Shown in pieces: positions 15,741 to 26,200 of a stretch of DNA of 64,000 nucleotides; position 1 is the stretch's first letter; each line of letters begins with the position of its first letter. Both the position numbers and the translations under genes were made by a program. Source of the stretch: Lachnospiraceae bacterium AB2028. GTDB taxonomy: Bacteria > Bacillota > Clostridia > Lachnospirales > Lachnospiraceae. The notes below the pieces were generated by a model that saw only the letters and a list, made by a program, of their open reading frames with translations, searched no databases and was not told where the DNA came from. The DNA is taken from the NCBI GenBank assembly GCA_000621425.1, contig JHYJ01000006.1:248001-312000 (forward strand), given 5' to 3'.

Positions 15741-17582
15741 TGTCGCCTTGGCGGCTGCGGAGATTGCCGCACGTTTACGCTTGAGGGGATCCAGGATCTT
15801 CTTGCGTATGCGGAGGTGCTCCGGTGTAACTTCAAGCAGCTCGTCTGTTCCGATGAACTCAAGGGATTGCTCAAGTGAAAGGATCTTGGGCGGAACCAGT
15901 TTCAGTGCATCATCCGCACCTGAGGAACGGGTATTTGTAAGCTGTTTCTTTTTGCAGACATTTACTTCTATATCTTCGGACTTGGGATTCTCTCCGATTA
16001 TCATTCCGGAGTATACACGCTCGCCGGGACCGATGAAGAGTTGTCCGCGTCCCTGGGCGTTGAAGAGTCCGTAGGTAACTGCTTCGCCTGTTTCAAAGGC
16101 GATAAGTGAGCCCTGTACACGGTATGCAATCTCTCCTCTAAAAGGAGCATAGCCGTCAAAAATGGTATTGATGATGCCGTTACCCTTGGTGTCTGTCATA
16201 AACTCTCCACGGTATCCGATAAGTCCTCTTGAGGGGATGGAGAATTCCAGTCTGGTATAGCCGCCGTTGATAGTGCCCATATTCCTGAGCTCACCCTTAC
16301 GCTGGCTGAGTTTTTCTATTACGGAGCCGGAGAATTCTTCAGGCACATCGATGTAGGCAAGTTCCATAGGCTCTGTGGTATGTCCTTCTTCGTCTTTATG
16401 ATAAAGAACCTCTGCCTTTGATACTGCAAACTCGTATCCTTCACGTCGCATGTTTTCTATAAGTACGGAGAGATGAAGTTCACCACGTCCTGATACCTTG
16501 AATGCGTCTGTAGAGTCAGTTTCTTCCACACGGAGGGAAACGTCGGTATTGAGTTCCCTGAAAAGCCTTTCACGCAGGTGTCTGCTGGTTACGAATTTTC
16601 CTTCCTGGCCGGCAAAAGGGGAGTCGTTTACGCAGAAGGTCATTGCTATGGTGGGCTCTGAAATCTTCTGGAAAGGAATGGCTTCCACATGGTCGGGTGC
16701 GCAGATGGTATCACCGATATGGATGTCGGCTATACCGGAGATTGCGACGATGGAACCTATGCCTGCCTCTGTTACTTCCACCTTGTCGAGACCGTCAAAT
16801 TCATAAAGTTTGCTGATTTTAACTTTCTTTACCTTATCGGGATCGTGGTGGTTCACGATGACAGCTTCCTGGTTTACTTTGATGCTGCCGTTGTCCACCT
16901 TGCCGACACCTATGCGGCCTACATATTCGTTGTAGTCGATGGTAGAGATAAGGATCTGTGTGCCTGCTTCGGGATCGCCTTCGGGTGCAGGGATGTAATC
17001 CAATATGGTCTGGAAGAGGGGTTCCATGTCTGTGCCGGGTGCCTCCGGATCCATTGATGCGGTACCTGCCTTGGCTGAAGCGAATACGAAGGGACAGTCA
17101 AGCTGAGAATCATCAGCGTCCAGCTCGAGGAAAAGTTCAAGAACTTCATCTATGACTTCCTTAGGCCTTGCTTCCGGACGGTCGATTTTATTTACACAGA
17201 CTATCACGGGGAGTTTTAACTCCATTGCCTTGCCGACAACGAAACGTGTCTGGGGCATGGGGCCTTCGAAAGCATCTACTACGAGGATAACGCCGTTTAC
17301 CATCTTAAGCACACGCTCCACCTCTCCACCAAAGTCAGCGTGTCCAGGGGTGTCAATAATGTTTATCTTGGTGTCCTTGTAATGTATGGCAGTATTCTTT
17401 GAAAGGATGGTTATTCCACGTTCCCTTTCTATATCATTGGAGTCCATGACACGCTCGGCAACTACCTGGTTATCACGGAATACACCGCTCTGGCGGAGCA
17501 GACCGTCTACAAGTGTTGTCTTGCCGTGGTCTACATGGGCAATTATGGCAACGTTACGGATGTCTTCTCTTTTTTCTTTCAT
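15735..17582 (-). CDS. typA: Ribosome-associated translational GTPase TypA/BipA
   Basis: An EF-G-like GTPase that binds the ribosome and supports growth under stress and ribosome assembly. It is 615 residues from the ATG at 17582, which has GGAG eight bases upstream; the in-frame TTG at 17606 lies before that site and is rejected. G motifs are [10 protein letters not shown] near residue 12, [16 protein letters not shown], and VNKID. EF-G-like domains II, III and V follow, with the TypA-specific [18 protein letters not shown] segment and a C-terminal region containing ALKLVPP. It is single-gene and convergent with ilvE. Its stop codon lies in a 10-bp inverted repeat. Confidence 0.97.
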   Translation of the reverse strand: MKEKREDIRNVAIIAHVDHGKTTLVDGLLRQSGVFRDNQVVAERVMDSNDIERERGITILSKNTAIHYKDTKINIIDTPGHADFGGEVERVLKMVNGVILVVDAFEGPMPQTRFVVGKAMELKLPVIVCVNKIDRPEARPKEVIDEVLELFLELDADDSQLDCPFVFASAKAGTASMDPEAPGTDMEPLFQTILDYIPAPEGDPEAGTQILISTIDYNEYVGRIGVGKVDNGSIKVNQEAVIVNHHDPDKVKKVKISKLYEFDGLDKVEVTEAGIGSIVAISGIADIHIGDTICAPDHVEAIPFQKISEPTIAMTFCVNDSPFAGQEGKFVTSRHLRERLFRELNTDVSLRVEETDSTDAFKVSGRGELHLSVLIENMRREGYEFAVSKAEVLYHKDEEGHTTEPMELAYIDVPEEFSGSVIEKLSQRKGELRNMGTINGGYTRLEFSIPSRGLIGYRGEFMTDTKGNGIINTIFDGYAPFRGEIAYRVQGSLIAFETGEAVTYGLFNAQGRGQLFIGPGERVYSGMIIGENPKSEDIEVNVCKKKQLTNTRSSGADDALKLVPPKILSLEQSLEFIGTDELLEVTPEHLRIRKKILDPLKRKRAAISAAAKATS

Positions 17583-17714
17583 TTTCTTTTCTCCGAATAA
17601 AAACAATTAATAATAGGTAAACACACCGCTATAAAATAGCACAATCGAAAAGCTGTTTCAATGTGAAATTTATACAAAATACAGTGTTTAAAAGGCTTTT
17701 TTATCGTAAATGGC

Positions 17715-17743
17715 TTGAAAGTTTTAATGTGCTAATTTAGAAT
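17715..17743 (+). promoter_or_regulatory. Promoter of the comM-dprA operon
   Basis: TTGAAA (17715-17720), a 17-base spacer and TAGAAT (17738-17743) make a good housekeeping promoter. The leader of about 125 bases before comM carries a perfect 7-bp hairpin GCAGATG-TTT-CATCTGC (about 17769-17785) and a T-run near 17840, so some leader regulation is possible. Confidence 0.65.
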
Positions 17744-17874
17744 CTGTCATATCGGCATTCAGCCGTAAGCAGATGTTTCATCTGCAGGTCGGTCTTTCGG
17801 ATCGGCGTGGTATCCAAACATTATATGACAGTGCGGGACCTTTTTTTCGTGTTCCGTGCGGAAAAGGAGGAGAA

Positions 17875-19437
17875 ATGGTAACGGAGATAATGTCAGGCGG
17901 GCTTCTGGGCGTAGAATGCAGACCGGTGAGGGTAGAAATCGATGTGTCTAACGGTTTGCCGGTGTTTGAAATGGTGGGAAAGCTTTCAGGGGAAGTTCGT
18001 GAGGCTGCCAAGCGTGTAAAGGTAGCTCTGAAAAATGAAGATATCGGAATACCGGCAAAACGGATCACCGTAAATCTTGCGCCGGCGGATGAAATCAAGG
18101 AAGGGACAGGTTTTGACCTTCCCATAGCCCTGTGTCTTCTGTGTGCAATGGAAATGATAACGGTGGATTCACTTTCTGAGACCTTTGCTGTCGGTGAGCT
18201 TGCCCTTGACGGCCGGGTTTGCGGTATCAGGGGGATTCTTCCGATGATGCTGAAGGCCAGGGAGTGTGGCATGAAATGGTGCCTGGTTCCATATGAAAAT
18301 GTCAGAGAGGCTGAAGTGGTAGACGGCATAAAAGTGATTGGCGTAAAAAGCCTGGGTGCAGCCTGGAGATATCTTCAGCAGAAAGACGGTGCTGACAGCG
18401 CATTATGGAAAGAAAGGGTGGAAGATGAGATTGTGACAGATGTGTCTGTAAAAATGGATTCTGCATCATACGAGGATTTTGCGGATATAGCAGGACAGGA
18501 AAGCCTAAAAAGGGCAATGACCATTGCGGCAGCAGGTTTTCACAATCTAATAATGATAGGTCCGCCCGGTGCCGGGAAGACTATGGCGGCTAAAAGGCTT
18601 CCGGGGATACTTCCGCCTATGAACAGGGAGGAGATGCTGGAGGTTTCCAAGATATACAGTGCGGCGGGGCTTTTGGACAGTGATAATCCGCTGATGACAA
18701 GGCGTCCTTTTGTGGCACCGCATCATACGGTGTCTCACGTGGCATTAGCTGGGGGTGGTAAGAATCCTACGCCCGGGCTTATAAGCCGCAGCCATAAAGG
18801 GGTGCTGTTTCTGGACGAAGTAGTGCATTTTGGATCCCAGAGCCTTGAGGTCTTGAGACAGCCGATGGAGGAAAAAAAGATAAGGATTGACAGGGCGCAC
18901 GGTTCCTGCATTTTTCCTGCTGATTTTATGCTGGTGGCCGCTTTAAATCCCTGTCCCTGCGGAAACTATCCGGATCCTAAACTCTGCAGGTGTAGTGATG
19001 ATCAGGTGAGAAAATACCTGTCGAAATTATCCGGTCCCTTGCTTGATCGGATGGACCTGTGCGTGGAGATGAGCCGCATGAAGATAGGGGAACTCACATC
19101 ACCGGAAGAAATGCCCTATCCATATACAAGCGCAGGCATGAAAGAAACGGTGATGCGGGCAAGGAAAATACAGGAAGAAAGGTTTTCGGGGACAGGGATA
19201 TCTTTTAATTCACAGATGGCTCACGGGGACATGGAAAAATACATGGATTTAGGTGAGAAAGAGAAGAAATTCATGGAAAATGCTTATGATAGGATGCATT
19301 TAAGCCTTAGGTCATATCACAAGATACTAAGGGTGGCAAGAACCATTGCGGATGTAGGCGGAAGCGAGAAGGTGGAATTAAACCACCTTACGGAAGCGTT
19401 ATGTTACAGGAGCATTGAGGATAGGTACTGGCGATAG
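17875..19437 (+). CDS. comM: ComM/YifB-family Mg-chelatase-like AAA+ ATPase
   Basis: A hexameric AAA+ helicase family; in naturally competent bacteria ComM promotes branch migration during integration of incoming DNA. It is 520 residues from ATG 17875, which has the ribosome site AAAGGAGG; upstream in-frame residues are not translated by that site. The N-terminal Lon-like domain (about 1-170) starts with GVECRPVRVEIDVSNGLPVFEMVG. Walker A is GPPGAGKTMAAKRLPGILP, Walker B is LFLDEV, and a zinc-binding cluster CPCGNYPDPKLCRC follows. A C-terminal Mg-chelatase helical domain is present. dprA follows in the same operon. Confidence 0.95.
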   Translation: MVTEIMSGGLLGVECRPVRVEIDVSNGLPVFEMVGKLSGEVREAAKRVKVALKNEDIGIPAKRITVNLAPADEIKEGTGFDLPIALCLLCAMEMITVDSLSETFAVGELALDGRVCGIRGILPMMLKARECGMKWCLVPYENVREAEVVDGIKVIGVKSLGAAWRYLQQKDGADSALWKERVEDEIVTDVSVKMDSASYEDFADIAGQESLKRAMTIAAAGFHNLIMIGPPGAGKTMAAKRLPGILPPMNREEMLEVSKIYSAAGLLDSDNPLMTRRPFVAPHHTVSHVALAGGGKNPTPGLISRSHKGVLFLDEVVHFGSQSLEVLRQPMEEKKIRIDRAHGSCIFPADFMLVAALNPCPCGNYPDPKLCRCSDDQVRKYLSKLSGPLLDRMDLCVEMSRMKIGELTSPEEMPYPYTSAGMKETVMRARKIQEERFSGTGISFNSQMAHGDMEKYMDLGEKEKKFMENAYDRMHLSLRSYHKILRVARTIADVGGSEKVELNHLTEALCYRSIEDRYWR

Positions 19438-19467
19438 GCGAGGAAGGATAAGATATGGAGGTTTACT

Positions 19468-20796
19468 ATGGATAATGATAACAGAACCGGAAAAAAAGCA
19501 GGAGGCGAGCTGATCTACGAGATGTGGCTGGCACTGCTGTGTCCGGGACTCAGACTTTCCGTGCCCGCGAAGCTTTCTGGGTATTTCGGCGGAGCAAGGG
19601 GTGTTTATGAAGCTGCGACACATGAACTTTTGCTCTGTGGTCTGCTTAATGAAAAAGAACTGGACGAAATAAGGCTTGCGCAGAAAAGGGGCTTGCCCTT
19701 TGATAAAAAGGACCGATGGGATGCGCAGGGGGTGAAACTTGTGTGCGTGGATGATGCTGAATATCCGGTCAGGCTGCGGAATATTGCTGACCCACCTTAT
19801 GCGCTGTGGTATAGGGGTGAGCTACCTGAAAATGATCGGCTTTATGCAGGGATAATAGGGGCTAGGAGTTGCAGTGATTACGGAAGGCGGTCTGCTGAGT
19901 ATTTTGGTAGGGAACTTGCAAAGGCCGGGGTAGATGTAATAAGCGGAATGGCATCTGGGATAGATGGTTTATCACAGGCCGCCTGCCTTGACGCTGGCGG
20001 AAAAAGCTACGGCATACTGGGATCCGGACCTGATGTGATTTATCCCCGTAGCAACGGAAGGCTCTATCAGGATCTTTTAAAAAATGGGGGTGTGATAAGC
20101 GAGTATATCCCGGGAACGGCAGCCCTTGCATCTAATTTTCCAAGACGCAACAGGATAATATCCGCGCTGTCAGATGTGCTGTTAGTCATAGAGGCGAGGG
20201 AGCGGTCAGGTACTTTCATAACCGTGAATTTTGCGCTGGAACAGGGGTGCGATGTGTATGCGCTTCCGGGCAGGATAGATGATTCTTTAAGCGCAGGGTG
20301 CAACAGGCTTATTAGGGACGGTGCAGGAGTGGCATGTTCTGTGGATGATGTGCTTTTCGGTCTGGCTAATGTGCATAAAAATGCTGGCCGGATTTCGGAT
20401 GTGGTGAAGGCTGATTTGGTGAAAGGGAATGTGGTAATCAATTACGGGGGAAAAGATGAAACCGTGTTAAAGATAAATAAGAATGCCATAAAGAAGAGAA
20501 TAACCGGAAATGCAGCAGATGCCGAAGTGAAAATGAGAAAATTTACGGAATACAGCGGGGAAAATCCTGTACAGGTTAAGGTTCTTGAAATACTAAAATC
20601 CGATTCAAGGAATCTTGATTATCTGTTGCAGAAAATCAATTCCGACATGGACGGGGAAGGCTCCGAAAAGGGGAAAATAGGTGACGATGCCGGGAAAAAC
20701 GGGGGGATATCAGTTCAGGAACTCGCATCCGAAATTATGCAGCTGGAAATGGAAGGGGTGATCGCCAACAGGGGAGGATGTTATTATATCCTTTGA
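19468..20796 (+). CDS. dprA: DNA-processing protein DprA
   Basis: Binds incoming single-stranded DNA and loads RecA during transformation. It is 442 residues, longer than the common 300-380. A SAM-like N-terminal region (about 15-75) is followed by the Rossmann DNA-binding fold with GIIGARSCSDYGRR, SGMASGIDGLSQAACL, GSGPDVIYPRSN and NFPRRNRIISALSD. A charged extension of about 60 residues leads to a C-terminal winged-helix-like domain (about 370-440). Ribosome site is a weak ATGGAGG before ATG 19468. It is 30 bases downstream of comM. No terminator is seen after it. Confidence 0.93.
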   Translation: MDNDNRTGKKAGGELIYEMWLALLCPGLRLSVPAKLSGYFGGARGVYEAATHELLLCGLLNEKELDEIRLAQKRGLPFDKKDRWDAQGVKLVCVDDAEYPVRLRNIADPPYALWYRGELPENDRLYAGIIGARSCSDYGRRSAEYFGRELAKAGVDVISGMASGIDGLSQAACLDAGGKSYGILGSGPDVIYPRSNGRLYQDLLKNGGVISEYIPGTAALASNFPRRNRIISALSDVLLVIEARERSGTFITVNFALEQGCDVYALPGRIDDSLSAGCNRLIRDGAGVACSVDDVLFGLANVHKNAGRISDVVKADLVKGNVVINYGGKDETVLKINKNAIKKRITGNAADAEVKMRKFTEYSGENPVQVKVLEILKSDSRNLDYLLQKINSDMDGEGSEKGKIGDDAGKNGGISVQELASEIMQLEMEGVIANRGGCYYIL

Positions 20797-20897
20797 AAAA
20801 GCTGATTTTCTTCCATTCGGTTTTCGGTACGCTCAGTATTATAGAATGTTTTCAGTAATGAAAGTAATATGTATCATGTTGGCACATTATGTTTTTT

Positions 20898-20924
20898 ATA
20901 TGGAAAATAATCGGTTTTTCATAT
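20898..20924. repeat. Imperfect inverted repeat upstream of the AAA+ module
   Basis: ATATGGAAAA (20898-20907) and TTTTTCATAT (20915-20924) form a 10-base dyad with one mismatch in an AT-rich upstream region about 45 bases before the GTG start. It could be a regulator site or a chance AT-rich dyad. Confidence 0.3.
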
Positions 20925-20968
20925 AAAATATCATTTGGAGTATTATTATATTTTTGGGAGAAAGAATC

Positions 20969-23179
20969 GTGGCTAAGGAAAAGAGCAAGGCAGAAATGCT
21001 CATTAGAATGATGTATCCGAAGGGAATATCAAAAGAGCCGTTTTCAAATATGGAAGAGGGCAATGCGGAGTGGATGAAGTTCCTTGACCTGCTGCTAATG
21101 ACTCTTTCTGTAATACAGGATGAAAATGAACCATACAGTTTTGAAAGAAGGGGCTGCAGACATCTCCTTGCTGGTATGGAAAATACATTTGTGCCATCGA
21201 CAGGATCCGGATTTGAAGATAAAGAGCAGTTCCGCGATGTGTTTAGGTTGTTGCTCGAAAGGTCTGAGAAGACGGTCTATAAGGGAGTGAAGTTCCCTAT
21301 CGCTGAGCCACTGGTATTTAGGACCGTGACGGAATCGGATTTTATATCCGTTCTGCTTGCTTTTGCATATCGGACGAACAGAAAATATGAAAAAGTATTC
21401 ACATATCTTCAGTGTGGAAAAGATGTTTCCCTAAGCCCTGATGTTTCTGTTCCTACTGTCGGGCTGACTGCGGATCTCACCGGTCTTTTTTCAGATGATG
21501 ATGCAGTCTTTAGTCTTTATGAAAATAGTTTCCTGAATAAGTATATATTAAATATTTCGGACAGTTCTATGGATTTTAATGGAATGTCCACCCCGCTTGT
21601 ATTACGCAAATGTGCATTGGACTACTTTAGCGGCAGGCCCATGGATCTGGGGCGTTTTTCAAGGTTCTGTACATACGAAAAGGAGTGTGCTGAATATGAA
21701 AAGCTGATGGTTCATGAAAAGGAAGCAGAGGAATTGATGCTCGCCTTTACGGCAGCTGTTGGAAGCACAGGTGGCAGATTGATACAGCTTTGCGGGGCTG
21801 AGGGTTCCGGTAGAACTTTTCTTGCCAGGTTCTTAGCAACAGGGTTGCTGAGACCCTTGCTGTCTCTTTCTGTAAGCAGTTTTTTCACTCTTCCATATGA
21901 TGAAAGGGAAGCGATGCTTTCGGAGATAGCAGCGTATTGCATGTTTACGGGGAGCATATTGTTACTAAAGAATTTGCCTTCAGGTGAAAGGATGCTTGAC
22001 ATTACGGCGTCAGACAGGCTTTCAAGACTTATAGACAGATGCTGCAGTGACTGTGGGACCATACTTGTTGTAAGCGAAGACCCGGTGGATTCTTTGGTTA
22101 ATATTAAGGCAGATGTGAACACTATTTTCCTTGGGGAAATCTCGCCTTCAGTTCAGGCTGAGTTCTGGACCTACTTTATGGCGTTGAACGGCATACGGCC
22201 GGCAGCGGATGTATCCATACAGACGCTTACATCACTGTATAGCATGACACCGGGGAAGATAGAGGCAGTGCTTAAGCGTTCTGCTGTAGTACTTCGTCCT
22301 GACGCGAAGATAAAGAAATCCATAATGGATTCGGAATGCCTGCGTCACTCTATCCAGTCGTTATCAAGGGTAGATTTTGGAAAGAATGCCACATTGTTAA
22401 AGAGCAGTTTCGGTTGGGATGACCTGAAACTTTCTGAAAATGCTGAGTCTATGCTTAGGGAGGCTGTAGCACGTATAAAGAACCGGAGCATAATAATGTC
22501 CGACTACGGTTTTGAAAAAAAACTCCCTTACGGCAGCGGAACATCCATATGTCTTTATGGCCCTCCGGGAACTGGCAAGACTATGGCTGCACAGGTTTTA
22601 GCCAATGATTTAGGTCTGGATATGTACAGGGTTGATCTGTCACAGATAGAAAGCAAATACATAGGAGAGACGCAGAAGAATCTGGGTAAGATATTTGATG
22701 CCGCTGAAAACACAAATGCGATACTGTTTTTTGACGAGGCTGATGCCCTTTTTGCAAGGCGTACAGACTCAGGTAATGCTAACGACAGGCATGCCAATTC
22801 CCAAGTGGCTTATCTGTTGCAGCGCATGGAAGGCTATAGGGGCGTGTCAATCCTTGCTACAAATATAGCACAGAATTTTGATGCGGCATTCAAAAGGCGT
22901 ATTACCTATATGATACCGGTGGAAAGGCCGGATGCTGATGAGCGTCTGAAGATATGGAAGAGCGTTTTCCCGGAAGGTGCTCCGCTTGATAAGAAACTTA
23001 ATCTTAAGAAACTGGCTGAGCAGGCTGACCTTTCCGGCAGCCAGATCAAATCAGCGGCGCTTCATGCGTCATACCTTGCTGCCCAGCGGGGATCCACGAT
23101 AGGCATGAATGAGCTTGTTGAGGCGGTAGAGCTTGAGTACAAGAAAGAAGGCAGACTTACTGATAGGGTAGTAATCTGA
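20969..23179 (+). CDS. Double-AAA+ ATPase, resembling those of contractile injection systems
   Basis: A 736-residue ATPase. I choose GTG 20969 because GGGAG lies 8-9 bases upstream; TTG 20954 precedes that site. The C-terminal AAA domain is complete: Walker A GPPGTGKT (about 531-538), Walker B FFDEAD (about 588), then NDRHANSQVAYLLQRMEGYRG and the arginine-finger region AAFKRRI. This pattern is characteristic of the CDC48/VPS4-like ATPases encoded with extracellular contractile injection systems (Afp15/PVC15 type). The first AAA-like domain is degenerate: GAEGSGRT (about 276-283) has Arg for the P-loop Lys, and the Walker B position lacks its acidic pair. The first 200 residues are unassigned. 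Two unknown genes follow at short spacing, so it probably acts on them. Confidence 0.8.
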   Translation: MAKEKSKAEMLIRMMYPKGISKEPFSNMEEGNAEWMKFLDLLLMTLSVIQDENEPYSFERRGCRHLLAGMENTFVPSTGSGFEDKEQFRDVFRLLLERSEKTVYKGVKFPIAEPLVFRTVTESDFISVLLAFAYRTNRKYEKVFTYLQCGKDVSLSPDVSVPTVGLTADLTGLFSDDDAVFSLYENSFLNKYILNISDSSMDFNGMSTPLVLRKCALDYFSGRPMDLGRFSRFCTYEKECAEYEKLMVHEKEAEELMLAFTAAVGSTGGRLIQLCGAEGSGRTFLARFLATGLLRPLLSLSVSSFFTLPYDEREAMLSEIAAYCMFTGSILLLKNLPSGERMLDITASDRLSRLIDRCCSDCGTILVVSEDPVDSLVNIKADVNTIFLGEISPSVQAEFWTYFMALNGIRPAADVSIQTLTSLYSMTPGKIEAVLKRSAVVLRPDAKIKKSIMDSECLRHSIQSLSRVDFGKNATLLKSSFGWDDLKLSENAESMLREAVARIKNRSIIMSDYGFEKKLPYGSGTSICLYGPPGTGKTMAAQVLANDLGLDMYRVDLSQIESKYIGETQKNLGKIFDAAENTNAILFFDEADALFARRTDSGNANDRHANSQVAYLLQRMEGYRGVSILATNIAQNFDAAFKRRITYMIPVERPDADERLKIWKSVFPEGAPLDKKLNLKKLAEQADLSGSQIKSAALHASYLAAQRGSTIGMNELVEAVELEYKKEGRLTDRVVI

Positions 23180-23225
23180 GACTATAATGTAAATCCTGAC
23201 ATATTATGTCTAAGGAGGGGATTTG

Positions 23226-26200
23226 ATGGAGTCAATAGATTTTGAAATTCTGGAAGAACAAAACCTGAAAGACGACAAGGATAGGACCAAAGAAGAGAAA
23301 GAGGTTGATAAGGGACTTCAGGAACTGATTGATAAGGTCGGTAAAACAGATAATGATATAGGCTCTGGTTCAAAGAAAAATGGGGGCAACCTTTTTTCGC
23401 GTTTTTTTGGCAAACTTTTTAGCAAAAGTACAAAAGATACAGGTGAGCTGGAGATAGAGTTGCAGGAAATAAAGCCTGAGGCTCTTATTGATGATGCTGA
23501 CGGTGGGGTTGACCTAAAGGAAGAAAAAAAGGAAACGGATAAAGAAAAAGTCAATGAGAAAAATAATCAGGAAGCAGAAGAAGGAAATAAAAAAGAGGTA
23601 AAAGCAGATCAAAAGAAAGCAGAAAATAAAAAGGGCAAAGTTGATAAGATAGATGATGTCGGAGTGGAACTGGAGGAGATTCGTGATAAGTTTACTGCCG
23701 ATGATAAAAATGATGTAGACAAAAACGATGACGCTAATGATACAGGTAAAGCCGATGCTGTCGATGATATAACTGGAGTCGGTAACGAGCTGGAAAAAAT
23801 CGTCCAGAATTTCGATAACGATGATGATGAAAAGAAAACAGGGGAAGAGCAAAAGAAAAATTCAAAGTCAAAGACAAAATCAGGCACGAAGTCAAAAAAA
23901 TCAGCCCAGGATTATGTGGGAGCAGAACTAGTGGATCTTGATGAGAAACTTGGTGAAGATGGTGATGCGGAAGAAGAAATTCCGGAGAAGAGTGAGTATG
24001 TCTATGATCCAAAGCTCCATTGGGGAACAACAAACCTGCTCCACAGTTTTATATACCAAAAGGGTGAGAAATACAATTTCGATGATCATGGAACGATAAG
24101 AAACTGGTTCCATAAAAAAATTTTTGGGAGCTATAGTTCTCAGGAAAAGAGTCGGAGGGACCTCAAAAAAGCTGAGATAAAACATAAAAAAGAAGAGGAA
24201 GAGTCAGGGCGATTCTACGGGGATGATTTCAGTTATAAACGTTGGGAGCATAATGCGGCCCGGAACTGGTTCCATGACAAGTGGTACCATTTGAAGAATG
24301 CCCACAGAAAATCTGTGGACAGGTTCTATCGCTATAATGAGGATTATAACAAAATGCCTTGGTATAAGAGGGCGATATGGTGTGTAAAGAATCCTCTGGC
24401 ACGCATAATGGTAAATTTTCCCAGCACACACTTTGGTACTCAAGCAAGGGAAGATCGGTTAGAGCGTATGCGTAAGCTATACCGTCAGGCTATCAGTGAA
24501 GGTATTATTCCTAAGTCGAAGTTAGGCGACTTAGATTACGATCCATTAACTGGTGCAGAAGGCCATATGACACGTGCTTCGGAACAAAAGCAGCAAGCTT
24601 TTGAAGTGTCAAAACTGTCTGAAGAGAAGAAGACAAATATTGATCATCTAAAGGCTGCTCGTGCTGCTGTCCTGCGGCAACTCATGATGATAAATGACAC
24701 CAAGGATCTTGTTGTGTCGAAATGTGTTTCCCAGGGAGAAGACCCAAAAGCGGGCGTTATGGAGTACATGAAGACTGACGAAGTAAGGACTGCTTTGGTT
24801 TTGCACTTAAACGGCTTAAAGCGGGCTGATTGGGAGATAGCTAAGATAGAAGCTAAAGAGAATAAAAAGGAAATGCCGGATGAATCTAAGGATCCGGCAA
24901 AGAATCCAATCAAGGTAGCTGAAGGGGAAGAGGGGGTTGAAGAGCTTACTAAACTTGTAAATGAAGCTTTGGGACGTACTGAAGGCACTGATATTGTGCC
25001 AAAGAATACCCTTAATAAGACTTCGAATGATTTCCTGAAAGAATCTAATGCAATAGAAGACCATGAGAGTAAGCAGAGTAGTACGACGCTTCTTAATGTT
25101 GCCAGTATAGGTGCGAATAGCATGATCTCTTATAAGCTCGGCGGACCTGCATTAATAGGAACAGATATGGCATTAGCATATCAGAGCTATAAGGATAAAG
25201 AACGGGCAGAGTCAAAAGGTGATACTATTTCTGCTCGTAAGTATAGAGCGGCAGAATATAAATATGCGGCAGATGTTATTGATCGTATAGGTGGAATGTA
25301 TGCGATGGCTAAGGGGTTGCAGGGCAGCGCAGCGGCAGGGACTGTTGGATTTGGAACGATAATAGCAGGTGCTACCGATGTCGTGAGCGGCAGTTTGAGT
25401 AAGAGCCATTTTAATGATGTCATTAAGGATATGGAGGAAATCAAGGGAGAGCAGGAAGATAAGAATTCTCGAAAGTATAAAATGATAGATATGATAGGTA
25501 GCACGGCAGAGGCAGAGAAGAGCGGTAGCATAGGTCAGATAGTCGGCGGTGTGGTAAATGCTGTCGGTGGTGTCTTGATGGCTACGGGTGCTCTTTCTAT
25601 GCTGGGACTGATAGTATCCGTAGGTTCTATGGGCATAAATATGCTGGGGGATTCTATAAGCGAAGGCAAGAAGAAAGATAAAGCGGCATCAAATGTAAAT
25701 ATTGAAATGGGGTTAGTGGAAAGACAACGTGCATTGTGGAAATACTATCTTGATCACGGTGGACAGCCGGATGAATATAGCAGGGGTATAACCAAAAGGG
25801 CCGTGCTTATGGAGGAAGGCTTTGAAAAGGGCACCAGGTCACAGGCAGCATTCCAACAGAGGATAAGCTATGCCCAGAAGATTGCTGACAATCTTAATTC
25901 GGATAAGCCTGATCCTACGTATGAAAAGATGGTTAAGAGCCTTAGGATTGAAAAGGGAGAAGATGGTGTTTACCATATGGAAGCTATAGCAACCGGACTC
26001 GGAGCAGACTCAAAGAATATAGCAAGAACTTTCTTAAATTCTACAAGTGATAATGAATTTATTGATGTGGCAGAAAAAATGAAACGAAGAAATTCGGATG
26101 TAGCATACAAGCACTTCAAAAATATGGGCGTGATATTGACTGATTCCCGGGGGAACGGAACGGATAGCGTAGGAGATGCATTAAAAGAAATAGAAGAGAA

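Noticed and set aside
20898-20924. Promoter for the AAA+ module
   Set aside because: AT-rich sequence gives several -10-like words, but no -35/-10 pair with good spacing; only the dyad is recorded.
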